A DNA stretch of 64,000 nucleotides. Origin: Terana coerulea. Taxonomy: Eukaryota > Basidiomycota > Agaricomycetes > Polyporales > Phanerochaetaceae. The position numbers were made by a program, and so were the translations under genes. Positions 31,878 to 42,915 of this stretch are shown piece by piece. The stretch is from assembly GCA_024811115.1 (NCBI GenBank), contig JAKOGH010000002.1:186001-250000 (forward strand), given 5' to 3'. Position 1 is the stretch's first letter, and every line of letters begins with the position of its first letter. The notes beneath the pieces were generated by a model, which saw only the letters and a list, made by a program, of their open reading frames with translations, made no database searches and was not told the origin of the DNA.

Positions 31878-33718
31878 CTAAAACTGCAAAACCATCCACG
31901 GCCTAAATGAGAGCTATTAGCAGGAATAATTGTGACTATGGAGAACATGCAAGTACAAACCTTGCACCTCCACCAATGAGTACATAGTCTTCTGTCATTC
32001 CCCTTGTCGGCCCAGATAGTCTTGGACGCTCACGCCGACTGAGGTGTTCAGTCACGTTGAGTTTGCGATACGGCAGACGAGTTGCTATGTCGGACTTCCA
32101 TGTCATGTTAGATGTTTCATCGGGCTCAAGCATGTATTGCCACTTGTCCGATGCGCACCCATGGGACTTCGTCAAGTTCCGGCGCAGACTGGAGAGGGGG
32201 AGAAGTCGTACAGCATGTACTGGTACTTGTAGATGGTGCCAGTGTCGTGCCCAGTCAGCGCGACTTCCTCATACACAAGACATCGATAATGATGTACATT
32301 GTGGACCGATCCTCGAAATGTAGGGAACATCCGCGCCTCAGATGCCCAGGCTGTCCATGATACGGCCTCCACTCCGAAGTGGCGGTCGAACGCCGCAGCA
32401 TGTATGAATATGAACGTGCTGGTAAAACCGCGGGAATAGTAGGACGCTTCAGTCATGTTGACCTTGATTACAAGGAGATCCAACGAAGAATCGGGGTAGC
32501 ATGATGACTTGTCGTTTATTGATTCCTCTGGTGGAATGCAACCCGGAAATGAGACCTCCCGGCACACTTGACCATCTTCAGGCGTAGGTAGATGGAAGGT
32601 AGTGAGGACAGAGATGTCATGCAGTGGTTGTCGGACAGGGGTTTGGCTATTGCAATCCAGGACACGCAAAGTTGCGACGTAATTTGTATGATTTTCACGC
32701 TGCATAAGTGCGAGAATGATCTGGCTATTTCGCCAAAGAGGAGGTCTGTACATCCCATTCCCGGCGAGGTGAATGTCTTCTGCACATATAAGTTGGAGTT
32801 AGATTAGACTAGGATCTCATGTCATGTGATATAAAGCGTACCAGCAGTAGCACTCCCCGTCTCCAATCCCATACCCATATTTCAGTACTGGTACCCGATT
32901 CGCCTTCACGCGATTGAAAGGCCACAAGACTCCCGAAAATCCTTGTACAATGGGGATGGGGAAGGCAAGTCCCTATCGTAGTGATTATGGGTCGTTCGGC
33001 GTGCGGATGTGCGTCGCCAGTAGTGAGTGACAGTAGCTGAAAGGTGAAGGATGCCGCATCTGGGTGAATAAGCCTGAGTGCGTCATGTAAGTATAAGTTT
33101 AGACTACAGTCTTGTGTACGCACGAACGCCGCGCTACCACAAGAAGGTCTTCCGATGCATCCATTGCGAAAACAGTGACAAAGAAGCTATCTTCGCCGCG
33201 CGGAAAAGCCAGCTCCCATGCGTGTACCTCTGTATCCCTCGAAGGTAATCGATTTACAATAAAGCTAAGATCAGATATTTTTCGCAGTAGGAGACCGGAA
33301 GAAATAAGGTAGAAGTGACCAATAGAGTTGTCGCTTAGGTCGACACGGGCAAGTGAGTATTCGCGTGACCATTCAAAGTGGTTCCAACGTCGTTGTCGTT
33401 CCCGGACCTTCTCAAGGGCGGAGACGACATTGAGGAGGCTTGACTCGTTGACCTTCAGCCCGGCCAAGGAGCATTCGATCAGGTACTGCAAGACAGGGGT
33501 GCCGTCCACGACATCTCGGAATTGGCGGGATACCTAGTACTAGAAGTTACGAGCGGATGTGAACGAGAGGTGCGCATACGCACCTGCCTCGAGCGAACCA
33601 TATCCAGAACCGATGCTCTTCGGAGGATGTCAACTACCAGCTCATTGGGCAGGACACGGTAGATGACACTATCGTAGAGACGGACTAAACCATGTGGATT
33701 CCGGCCGCGATCGACCAT
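31878..33718 (-). CDS. F-box protein (copy 2), two frame breaks
   Basis: A paralogue of copies 1 and 3. The F-box is YRVLPNELVVDILRRASVLDMVRSRQ, joined to VSRQFRDVVDGTPVLQYLIE, followed by SFTFQLLSLTTGDAHPHAERP and TEIWVWDWRRGVLLLV. The C-terminal exon gives PWMVLQF, with the stop at 31878. Two breaks are seen by comparison. At 32735-32737 TTTGGCG stands for TTTTGGCG (copy 3 has LIFWRN). At 32196-32200 a run of five C (minus strand) should be six, restoring DFSPLSSLRRN ahead of the WQYMLEPD block. Both are one-base losses from homopolymers. If they are sequencing errors the gene is intact. The final donor is GTTTGT. The likely role is substrate recognition by an SCF ligase, inferred only from the F-box. 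Confidence 0.75.
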
Positions 33719-34045
33719 CGAACGACGCGAACAGCTGTTTGCAGCTCGTATCCTGTGATTTCACTGTAACAAGCCGTAGTAGGACAGGGATATGGGGAGA
33801 GCCCGACGAGGGCTCAGCTCTGCAGATACCAAGATCGACGATTCGGACGAAGGTTCGAAGCAGAAGACGCACGAGCGCTTCCTAGTTCCCAAATCTCTCT
33901 CTCAGATTTTGGCTTTGGTCACTCGTCCAGTCCAGGAGCTGCACAATCGCTTTACAGTGACCTTCTACAGGTCTCCGTACACCACATGTAGTTCCATGTT
34001 AGCACTGAGTACTGAACCTGGACTCGACTGAGAAGAGTATATGGA

Positions 34046-35019
34046 ATGAAGCGGTTTCCATGGGTTGACAATATGACTCGGTCGCAGTGCGTCATAAGAG
34101 CCGGTGCGTATCGATGTCCTTTGTTCCCGACTGTGTGCTCAGACAAGCCGACATTTGCTTTAGTAATAGTAGGAGATGTCAGCCTAGGTGCAGTGACCTC
34201 CCGTAACCGGCCCACCGAACCCCTGGCTTCGACTCTCTGGACGTGCAAAACGCGTACAGTCGAATCACCGAAATACATCACTACCCACCATCTCACTTTG
34301 GCTACTGCCGTCGCGCTCCCTGGACTCACTGCTTATCTCCATGAATGCTTCGCTGAAGAGCTCGAGCGCGGGATGACCTACCCGCAGGAGATCTTGCAGG
34401 GCGAGACGTACACGCGGGAGTTGTTCGAGGGCTACTTCTTCGCTGCGGACGTGCTCGTGGGGATTGTGGGCGAAGGTGCGGTATCCGAGGGAGAAAGCGA
34501 TAGCCAGGTGATAGAGCGGGGCATGGAGAAAGCGAGGAACGGCAGAAGCTGGGAGGAATGCGTTGCGGGCGTGTACTATGTGAAGCCGAACTACCCTGGT
34601 CGCTCATCACACGTACGCTCGCCGTTTAAGTGCGCCCTGCGGTACACGGAAAATCCACTGACTATATGCGCCTAGATATGCAACGCCGGTTTCCTCATTC
34701 CAGTCGTTCAGCGTGCAAAGGGCTTCGGCGCCGCACTCGCGCGTTCTTATTTGCACTATGGACCACGGTTGGGCTATGAAGCCAGCGTCTTCAACCTGGT
34801 GTATGTGAACAATGTAGCAAGCGTGAAGTACGCCATCTTCTCGCTCATTTTTGCTCCTGATCGCGCTTACTGGTGTATGACAGGCTATGGGAAGCATTGG
34901 AGTTCACGAAGGCAGGTCGGATCCCTCGTGCGGGCAGACTGAAAATGGCAGATGGGAGTGGGGAGGAGTACGTCGACGCCTGGGTATTCTACAAGCAATT
35001 CGACAAGCCCACGCCGTGA
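34046..35019 (+). CDS. GNAT N-acetyltransferase, NYPGR motif type
   Basis: Exons 34046-34612, 34676-34827 and 34884-35019 stay in one frame (284 residues with this start). The recognisable part begins at LPGLTAYLHECFAEELERG, followed by MTYPQE and YYVKPNYPGRSSH. Across intron 1 comes ICNAGFLIPVVQRAKGFGAAL, the acetyl-CoA-binding segment. Then SYLHYGPRLGYEASVFNLVY and, after intron 2, LWEALEFTKAGRIPRAGRLK. This arrangement matches a fungal GNAT subfamily that includes small-molecule acetyltransferases of the Mpr1 kind, but I am not sure of that link. The first about 90 residues have no similarity I recognise, so the true start may lie further in or on another exon. No frame break was seen in the conserved part. 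Confidence 0.75.
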
Positions 35020-35737
35020 AGCCTATGTCCCAACGTTTTCATTCTGCCCAATCCACCATACTTGCGTGCTCGTGATGCGTACGGCCCTAGCCTTGTCGTT
35101 TTTCTCCCTGAAACTTGTCTGTTTGTGCAAGGCACCTCGTGCGGCGGCGTTGAGCACAAGCGCTTGCCAAGCGCCACCAAGCTCTTGGGCGTCCATGTCA
35201 TTTCCAACCCCTTTGCGGGCACATTTTTCTCGTTTCTTTTGCCTGCCTACCGCACTGTTGGCCATGACAGAGTGAGCGAGTAAGAAGCAGTTTGTGTAAA
35301 ATGCGGAAAGCAGCATAGGCTAATGTTCTGAGGCAGGTTTCTGTCCTGCAGCTGCAGGAGGCCTGGTTCCGCCCCGTCAGTCGTCCGGTTATGCTCATTT
35401 CCGAGCGCTATGGCGCAAGCCCGCCGCACGGTACACCCGGCGTGTATTTTATTTTACGGCCCACAGGCGAGTCTTTTTATTTCCTTGCAGTGACTCCACG
35501 CCGATCGTTCTCCTGCGCTGTGTCGCCTCGACTGCCTGCTTGATGATTTGTACAGGGCAGTTCGCATCAATTTTTCTCATCAGCCTGAGGGATCGAGGCA
35601 TGACCTCGTCATGATCACGATTTACTGAGCATGCCGACACATGCTACTGCCCTGGTGGCGCAGATATCTCATATAGCACCCCGCACTCGGTCTGCTACTC
35701 TTCGTCTTACCCACCACCTCGACGTCCCTCCCCCGAC
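35020..35737. other. intergenic region
   Basis: Open frames exist on both strands (for example 35316-35023 on the minus strand) but have no domain or splice support. The right end is the promoter of the transporter gene. Confidence 0.45.
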
Positions 35738-37486
35738 ATGAACACTGCACACGAAGAGAAGAAGGCCTATGTGCCCGAGTATGGCTCAGATCACTCCGTG
35801 AGCGACTCGTCCGACGTCGAAGCGACCCTTGGAGCCCAAATCGCGCAGGAGAGTGAACATGCGATCAAATATAGGACGTGCTCATGGCAGAAGGTGCGTT
35901 CTCCGTACCTTAGTTGCCTACCTGTTTTTATGTCGCGTTCCAGACTGCAGGCCTTTTGTTCTCGGAGTACATCTGCCTGGCGATCTTATCATTCCCATGG
36001 TAAGCAAACTTCACCAATCACACTGAACGTCGTGCGAGATCAAGCTTCTGCATAGGTCGTTTTCGGTCCTTGGCATGGTACCAGGCGTCATCGTCACCAT
36101 TGCGGTTGCAGGAAGCGTTCAATACACGTCTCTCATCCTATGGAGGTTCTGCCTCAAGCACCCCGAAATTCGTGACGTCTGCGATATCGGGAAGATGCTG
36201 TTCGGAGGCTCGCAGTTGGCGTACAACGTTACTGCAGTCTTCTTCATCTTGAACAATACGTTTATTCAAGGTTCGTCCAATCCTGCAATAATTATCACAC
36301 GAACGCGAAGCTGAATATCACGACTGCTCTTAGCACTACATTGCCTGGTCGGCGCAAAATTGCTCAACACCCTTACCGACGGCAACAAGGCATGCACTGT
36401 CGTCTGGAGCGTGGTCACCGCCTCCATCTGCTTCTTCGTCAGCCTGCCGCGACCTCTCAGCCAGCTCAGCGGACTCGGCATCTTCAGTGCGGCCACTATG
36501 GGCATTGCAGTCCTTCTTGCCATCATTTTTTCAGGTATCCAGGACCACCCTTTCAATTACATTCCTTGGCCAGGGAGCCGATTGTTACCGCGATTCCCGT
36601 CGCGGGCACGACCTACGTTGCCGGCATGTCCGCGTTCCTCAACATTACTTACACGTTTGTTGGACAAATCACGCTTCCTTCGGTATGTCCGCAAGCCCTT
36701 TACCGCCCTGTACCATTGGAACTCACCGTCCATCCCCATAGTTCATCGCGGAGATGAAGAATCCGAAGGACTTCCCCAAGGCGCTCTGGGCCGTCACCAT
36801 TGCCGAAATCGTCGTCTTCACGCTCTGTGGCTCGCTCATGTACCACTTCGTCGGAAACCAGTACATGATCGCACCTGCGTTCGGCTCCCTGCAGCCCATT
36901 TACAAAAAGATCGCGTTCTCGTTCGCGATACCGACCATCATCTTCCTCGGCTCGCTCTACTCGTCCGTCAGCGCGCGGTTCGTATTCTTCCGTTTGTTCA
37001 AGGACTCGAAGCACCGGCACTCGAACACCGTCCTTGGCTGGGCGTCGTGGGCAGGCATCGTCGCCCTCACTTGGATCTTCGCGTTCATCATCGCCGAGGT
37101 GATTCCCTTCTTCTCGGACATGCTCAGTCTCATGTCCTCACTCTTCGATGGGTGGTTCGGGTAAGCTTCTCGTCCCGTTGTGGGTGTCGGTCAAGGGCTG
37201 AACTTCTTGCTCTACAGTTTCATCTTCTGGGGCATGGCGTACATGACGCTCTATCCCGGCGAGAAAAGAAGTGGAGAGGTCCCTGGAGGAGCGCAGAGAC
37301 AGTCCTGAACTATCTCATCATTCTCTTTGGCTTCTACATCCTGATTGCGGGAACCTACGTACGTGTCCTCTCTATACCTTCCTTCGCCGCCTTGCATGCT
37401 CACCGCACCTCCAGACGTCAATCAAGAGTATAATCCTCGACTTCAACGGACAGACCGTCTTTAGCTGCGTTAGCAACGGTCTATGA
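35738..37486 (+). CDS. amino-acid transporter (AAAP family), two frame breaks
   Basis: Seven exons: 35738-35893, 35944-35999, 36056-36270, 36334-36682, 36742-37160, 37218-37358 and 37415-37486. The expected protein is 469 residues. It has a polar cytosolic N-terminus, then about eleven membrane helices with AAAP/N-system features: TAGLLFSEYICLAILSFPWS (helix 1), GSVQYTSLILWRFCLKHPEI, PVAGTTYVAGMSAFLNITYT, FIAEMKNPKDFPKALW, and VAGTY near the end. It should import neutral amino acids across the plasma or vacuolar membrane. Exons sum to 1408 nt and 1410 are needed. One base is missing at 36573-36575 (GGG for GGGG, giving PGEPIVTAIP) and one at 37264-37267 (AAAA for AAAAA, giving GEKKKWRGPWRS). 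Both are homopolymer losses. Confidence 0.85.
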
Positions 37487-37849
37487 ATGTTATGCATCCA
37501 TATATTGTTTGACGACTACGGTACCCTCACGATTACGGGAAACCATTGATGACTTCGAAAAGTATCACACACGCCGCTACATTATTGTGTAATTTATACA
37601 AGGGTTGGGTTGTATTATAGATGCACAGAAGTTGGCTGAGATTGCCTCCCACTGCATATATGCTGTTGTACTTCCTCCCGGTCACGCAGAGTACCAGGGC
37701 TGTTCTCGCAGACACTGAGACAGCTCGGATTGAATAATTGGAAGTCTGAGCTTTGTGGCAACGGAGAGTCGGACCGGTAATCCATCCCGCTCAGAGAAGC
37801 GCTCTGCTGCGCCGCTTGAGCTCGGATTTCGACCACCACAACCTCTGCC

Positions 37850-39434
37850 ATGTCCGAGTCGCATTCAGAGGACGAACGCGCTGAGACACCCGTGGAAACT
37901 GTCGAGCATTCGGAAACGGACTCTCAAGCGATTACCGTGCCGCAGGACCTGCTCCTCCTCATCTTCATTCATGGGTTTGTCGATACCGTCGCATACTGCA
38001 GCCGACTTAGCTCACATTGCAACCCAGATTTAAAGGAACGGATTCGACATTTGGGAAGTTCCCCGAGAGGATGCAACATGTCTTGTCTGAAACGATACAG
38101 AACGTGCACGTTGAAAGCATAGTCTTCCCCGCATACGAAGTACGCAGTGTTCTCTATCTACATTTACTGCGGCTCACGTTATCTTCCCCAGACCAAAGGC
38201 GACCTGGTCAGTTCAGGGACCTAGTATGACACCTGTGTATCCTGAACCTTACAGACCGCAGCGGTAATACGATTCGCAGACTGGCTTACCAACCTTACTG
38301 TCGAGAAAGAAGTTGCGAATGGTGTAGGCGGAGGTGCTGGGAAGGCCAAGATAGTCTTGTGCGGGCACAGGTGTGTAACTGTGCATGCCGTGTAAGAGCA
38401 TCTACCTGATATTACGGGCAGTATGGGTGGCCTGCTGGCTGCAGATTCCCTCATAGAATTCGTACGCACTCGGCCAGACCAGTCCGCACCACTATGGCCC
38501 AACATCGTCGCATGTCTAGCGTACGACTCCCCAGTGCGTTGCGTCTACCTACAGTTGCGGCATCACTCTCATCACCAGTTCAGTATTATGGCCTCCACCC
38601 TACCGTCTTCAAGAACTCTGCCAACCAAGCCGCAGGTCACCTGAAGCACGCGACAGACCTCTTCTCCGCCACGACGTCGTTCTTCAACTCGAAATCCACA
38701 CCGACGGCTAGTCCAGGGGTAGTCCCAAAGGCGGCTTTGCCAGCTCCTCCGACAGCCGGGCCATCCGTCTGGCAGAAGTGGGCGCCGACTGCGTACGCAG
38801 TAGGCGGGGCGTTGCTTGCCGGTGCTGCTGCGGGCACAGCGTACTATAAACGGGAGGATATTGGTGTGGGATATACGTGGGCGACAGATCACATGAAGTA
38901 TGTCGGGAACTTGTGGGATGAGGCACCGATGCGGAAGAGGGTCGACGACTTGATGGAGATTGAGCAGAAGATGGGTGTCATGTTTAGAACGTACGTCTTC
39001 TGTCTCTCATGCTACGTTTTGCGCGCTATATCTCACTTGTTGATTCATGCAGGTTCTATACCTTCCTCCCGCCTGCGTTCCCTCAACACACCAGTCCACG
39101 CACGTTCATGATCTTGCCCAAGCCGAACTCTCCGTACGTCTCGCACTTCCTGCAAGCCCCAAACACAATTGCCGGCGAAGAGATCGAAGCGCATACAGGA
39201 ATGTTTGACGGGAAGACGAATGACGGGTACTACGAGCTCGGCCTCATCTCAGCACAGCTCGTGCGAGACGTGATGACCGCCGTCAGAAGCGGCGATGAAG
39301 ATGTGGTCAGAGAGACCGCGAAGCACCCTAGCGGCGCAGAGGGCGTGAAGAATCTGAGCGATGAGAAAGACTCCGACTTGGCGAGGGAGGGCGAAGCTCC
39401 TGGGAATCACGGAGATACTGGTGTTGTTCCTTGA
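37850..39434 (+). CDS. alpha/beta hydrolase, lipase-like (GHSMGG)
   Basis: Seven exons: 37850-37974, 38028-38139, 38192-38206, 38255-38370, 38422-38533, 38584-38990 and 39053-39434. They sum to 1269 nt and 422 residues with no break. An acidic N-terminus precedes the first strand and oxyanion region (LLLIFIHGFKGTDSTF). The nucleophile elbow GHSMGG spans the fourth intron, with Ser as the probable catalytic residue. LACLAYDSPYYGLHP-like sequence follows. A Gly/Ala-rich helix (YAVGGALLAGAAAGTAYY) lies at about residue 240, possibly a membrane-associated segment. The C-terminal exon begins FYTFLPPAFP and ends in a charged tail. Exon 3 is only 15 nt (TKGDL). The family resembles DUF676/PGAP1-like lipases; the substrate is unknown, probably a lipid ester. 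Confidence 0.8.
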
Positions 39435-39751
39435 GACGAATGCCGGATGAAATACCCATGTATGTATGTATTCACAGCTGTTCCTGTAGAAATTTGGCCC
39501 AATTCACAAAATTCAAGACGCAAGATCTTATACGGGGGTCCTAATGGTAGACAATAGTGGGCGGTTGAGTGTATCCGCTGCGGCACCAGAAGAAAGTGCT
39601 CGCGCGTCCTTTGCTTTGAACCTCCGTGTTGGTTTCTGTACACCTCGGATTTTCGTTACCGTCTCTCCATCGCTTGATCTCAATTTGACCTTCTACGCTG
39701 ATCATATAGGCATCGTGTTGGAACCACCTTTCATACTTTTCCACGATACAC

Positions 39752-41561
39752 ATGTCATCGTCGCCGATAAATCTCTACGGCAGTGAAGCTCCCTGTGCTC
39801 TGCCCAATGAGCTAGTAATTGAGATCCTCCAAAGAACACCATCGTTGGATATTGTGCGTTGCAGACAGGTGCGTCTATATGCAGCCGGCTTATCCTAGGG
39901 TCCGCTGTTGACTTTCGGCCGCAGGTTTGCCGCCAGTTCAGAGATGTTGTGGACGGCACCCCTGTGCTGCAGTATTTGATAGAATGCTCCTTGGCCGGGC
40001 TCAAGGTCAGCGACTCAAGTACGTCTGACGCCGTTACGGCCCTCTCAAACATCCGAGAACGGCGACTTCGCTGGAGCCGTTTTGAATGGTCTCGCAAATA
40101 CTCACTTACCTCCAACAACGTCCCTGTTGATCACTTTCACCTTATTACTCCCGATGTCTTGCTTCGAGGGGCGGACGGCATCTATGTCCTCAATCGGCTT
40201 CCATCGTAACATGCAGAAGCACTTGATTGGGAGCTGGCCTTACCACCCAATCAGTTGTTTGGCTCGCCTTATGCCATGGACGCAACGGAAGAGCTGCTTA
40301 TTTTAGGGACCACGGTGTGTATTTAGAAATCCTGTTTGAATTCTGGCTTACGATACACGTTCAAGATCCGTAACCAGGGAGTGACGACCTTCACCTTTCA
40401 GCTACTGTCACTGACTACTGGTGAAGCACATCCACACGCTGAACGTCCCACAATCTCCACGGAAAACATGGGCCCCACTCCCAGTTACACCAGGATTTCC
40501 GGCAACTATGTAGCTTTTCGATCGAAAGCGACCGGCCCAGGAGACTCCAGAAATATGGGTTTGGAATTAGAAACAAGGAGTGTTACTGTTGGTGAGCCCT
40601 GCATCACATAGTCTAATGCGAGCCTACTCTGACCTGACCTCGTCCTGTGTGCAGAACATATACCCTGAACTCGAGACAGTGGGATGCGCAGACCTTATCT
40701 TTTGGCGGAATGATCAAGTCGTTCTCGCAGTCCTGCAGCGCCATGGTCCTCAACTCGGAGATTACGCTGCAACTTTGCGCGTCCTGACTTGCAATGGCCA
40801 CCATCCTGTTCAGCAATCGTTACATGGCATTTTTGTCGTCACTACATTCCATCTACCCGAGCTTGCGGACCACATGCAATATGCAGAGGTCTCCTTTCCG
40901 GCTTGCAGTCCATTGGCGGGATCAATCAACACAAGATTACCCTACTATATCGATCCCGCATTGCACCTCCTCGCAATTAGGTTGACATTCTATGGTTTGT
41001 CCGACAAAATGTCTAGGCCGTTCAAGCCGTTCTTCACATTCATCTTCGCACATGCCGGGTCGTTCGAGTGGCATCATGGAGCAAATAGGGTGTTGTGGGC
41101 AGACTGGGCATACGAAGCTCGGTGGCTTCCTCCATCTCGCGAATCGCTCCTCAGTGTGCATCATTATCGCTTTCTTACGCTTGAAGAGCTCTCGCAGACG
41201 GGGTTGAAGGCGATGTTGTACGAGTTCTCTCCCCTTGCCAGTTTGCGCAACAATATTGCCGTCTCCCATGGACGTGCTTCGGATAGTTGGCAATACGTGT
41301 TAGAGCTCGACGAACACCGTGCCATGACACGCGAACCCTTTGTGGCGACCCATCTCCCGTATCGCAACCTTGACGTGACTGAGTCCCTTCATCAGGGTTC
41401 TCATTTCGTTGACAATGGACGCCGCCGGCCAGTAGGCTGGACAAACGAAGACTGTCTACTCATTGGTGGAAGTGGAAGGTGCATCCATCCACAATCTCCT
41501 TAATCCTCAGTACTTTAACTGATACCTCTCATGCAGGCCGTGGACTGTTTGCCAGTTTTAA
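39752..41561 (+). pseudogene. F-box protein (copy 3), inactivated
   Basis: The gene lies in inverted orientation relative to copies 1 and 2. The F-box is intact (ALPNELVIEILQRTPSLDIVRCRQ, then VCRQFRDVVDGTPVLQYLIE). TAA at 40207-40209 replaces the lysine codon AAA of copy 1 (FPSKHTEALEWELA against LPS-stop-HAEALDWELA). A one-base shift occurs at about 40530-40550. TAG at 40568-40570 replaces the Trp of the EIWVWDW motif. These substitutions are hard to explain by base-calling, so this looks like a real pseudogene. The 3' part remains open for about 300 codons (40580-41503), including WRNDQVVLAVLQRH and NEDCLLIGGSGR, and the last exon gives PWTVCQF. The gene ends convergently with the GNAT gene at 41677, as copy 1 does with its GNAT neighbour. 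Confidence 0.8.
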
Positions 41562-41676
41562 AATCTTCATCTATTATTTTCGCTATCAATGCCCATTCGC
41601 AATACTCCAACAGTGTCATGACCCATGGGTTACTTACTAGCACCAGTGCATAAAACCATTGAAGATTCTACATGGT

Positions 41677-42915
41677 TCATTCCACTTTTTCTGGCCCTGC
41701 CTTGCCCTGCGGCTCACGTACCATCTGCATATGCAGACTATAAACAACGCACACAAGTGAGACGAAGATTAAGGAGATTACTTACGAGGTCAATAGGGAC
41801 GGGTGATCCTGGCCACGACGGATTGTCGCGACCCAGCTCCAGCGTCGACACGGTCTGAAATCCGAGCGAGTTGTAGAACGGACGGTTCGCGACGTTGCTG
41901 GACCCAAGCCAGGTCGCGCGGCCTTGTGCGTCAGCCTGCATTTTCATCATGAGCCGCGCTTTAGCACACGTTCAAAACGGCCGATGTGTTGGGCGAGGGT
42001 GTGACTGACCAAGTCTGTAACCGTCTGCACGAGAGCCGTTGCGTACCCGCGGCCCTGGTACGCCGGGGCCGTCATCAGACTGCTGACCGCGAGCATATCC
42101 TTACCCCTGTCTCCGATAGCGCTGTCGAACGCCTTCGCGTTCCCTTCCTCATATTCCCTGCGTCGCTGTGCGACCACCCGTTCCATGAATATATTATATG
42201 TTGTATCCAACCTTGGAGTACGTTCAAAACTCACCTTGTGCTGCTCCTTGGTGGAGAGTTGCCCGAGCAATCTCCTGGCGAGAGCGTACAGTTGGTCCGC
42301 AACTTTATCCGAGAGCCGCCTAGGTTTGCTGGGGTCGCTGTCGGCCAAAATCCTGCGCAGAAATGAGATGCCGCTCTTAGCTCCGCGCGACAGAAGTGAA
42401 TGCGGACGGCACGTACTGGATGATCAGAGACGCACCATGGTTCACGGTCCAGGCAAGCTTGCGGTAAGAAGCCCATGTCCAGTGACAGCGAAGCTCCCAT
42501 TGCTTTTGGAATTGTGTCAGCTTGACATTTTTGTCCTGCAGCTCGCGTTGAGACCAGCAGACAATATCAAGTTGCTAAAGAGATCGTACCGGTGTATCGG
42601 TTAGGTACCGTGCTAGCGGGTCAGGCGAGAGATAGAACGCTTCATAGGATGTATTCACAGCTGTCGATATATCCCCTAAAACGCGGCGGAATGACATCGC
42701 ATGAGAAGTCTTACAACGCAGCCGCAGGCAAATTACTCACTATATGTTAAGGGCTTCGGGACAATATCAATCTCCTCCGACGTTCTGGTCGTTGAGGGCG
42801 TCTCTACGAAATCATACTTGCCCTCCCGGAGGTTCTCCTGACCTCCTGGAACCCCTTCAGAAGAGACTGGCGGCGACGTGAAACAATGTCTTGTCGTACC
42901 CAAGCCGGTCGTCAT
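41677..42915 (-). CDS. GNAT N-acetyltransferase, intact
   Basis: Seven exons: 42915-42741, 42660-42590, 42535-42417, 42352-42235, 42165-42010, 41935-41786 and 41724-41677. They sum to 837 nt (278 residues) with no break, which validates the model. The N-terminus is a polar extension. Then EAFYLSPDPLARYLTDTP, typical of this fungal GNAT subfamily, and KNVKLTQFQKQWELR. The acetyl-CoA site is APAYQGRGYATALV (Q-G-R-G-x-A). NVANRPFYNSLGFQTV follows, and the C-terminus is MVREPQGK. The acceptor is unknown. This is a different subfamily from the GNAT at 28068, despite a similar convergent arrangement with an F-box paralogue. Confidence 0.85.

Larger units (their letters stand above)
28865..33750. 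repeat. tandem segmental duplication of a GNAT 3' end plus F-box gene
   Basis: Unit 1 (about 28865-31140) holds the last GNAT exons and F-box copy 1 in convergent orientation. Unit 2 (about 31499-33750) holds a degenerate GNAT 3' fragment and F-box copy 2 in the same arrangement. The spacer between the GNAT end and the F-box stop is also clearly alike (shared motifs such as AAATATTTCGTCACAGATAC against AAATATCTCACCATAGATAC). So the whole block was duplicated, not just the genes. Confidence 0.8.

Noticed and set aside
35023..35316. Minus-strand open frame of 97 codons
   Set aside because: No domain and no neighbouring exon that would extend it.
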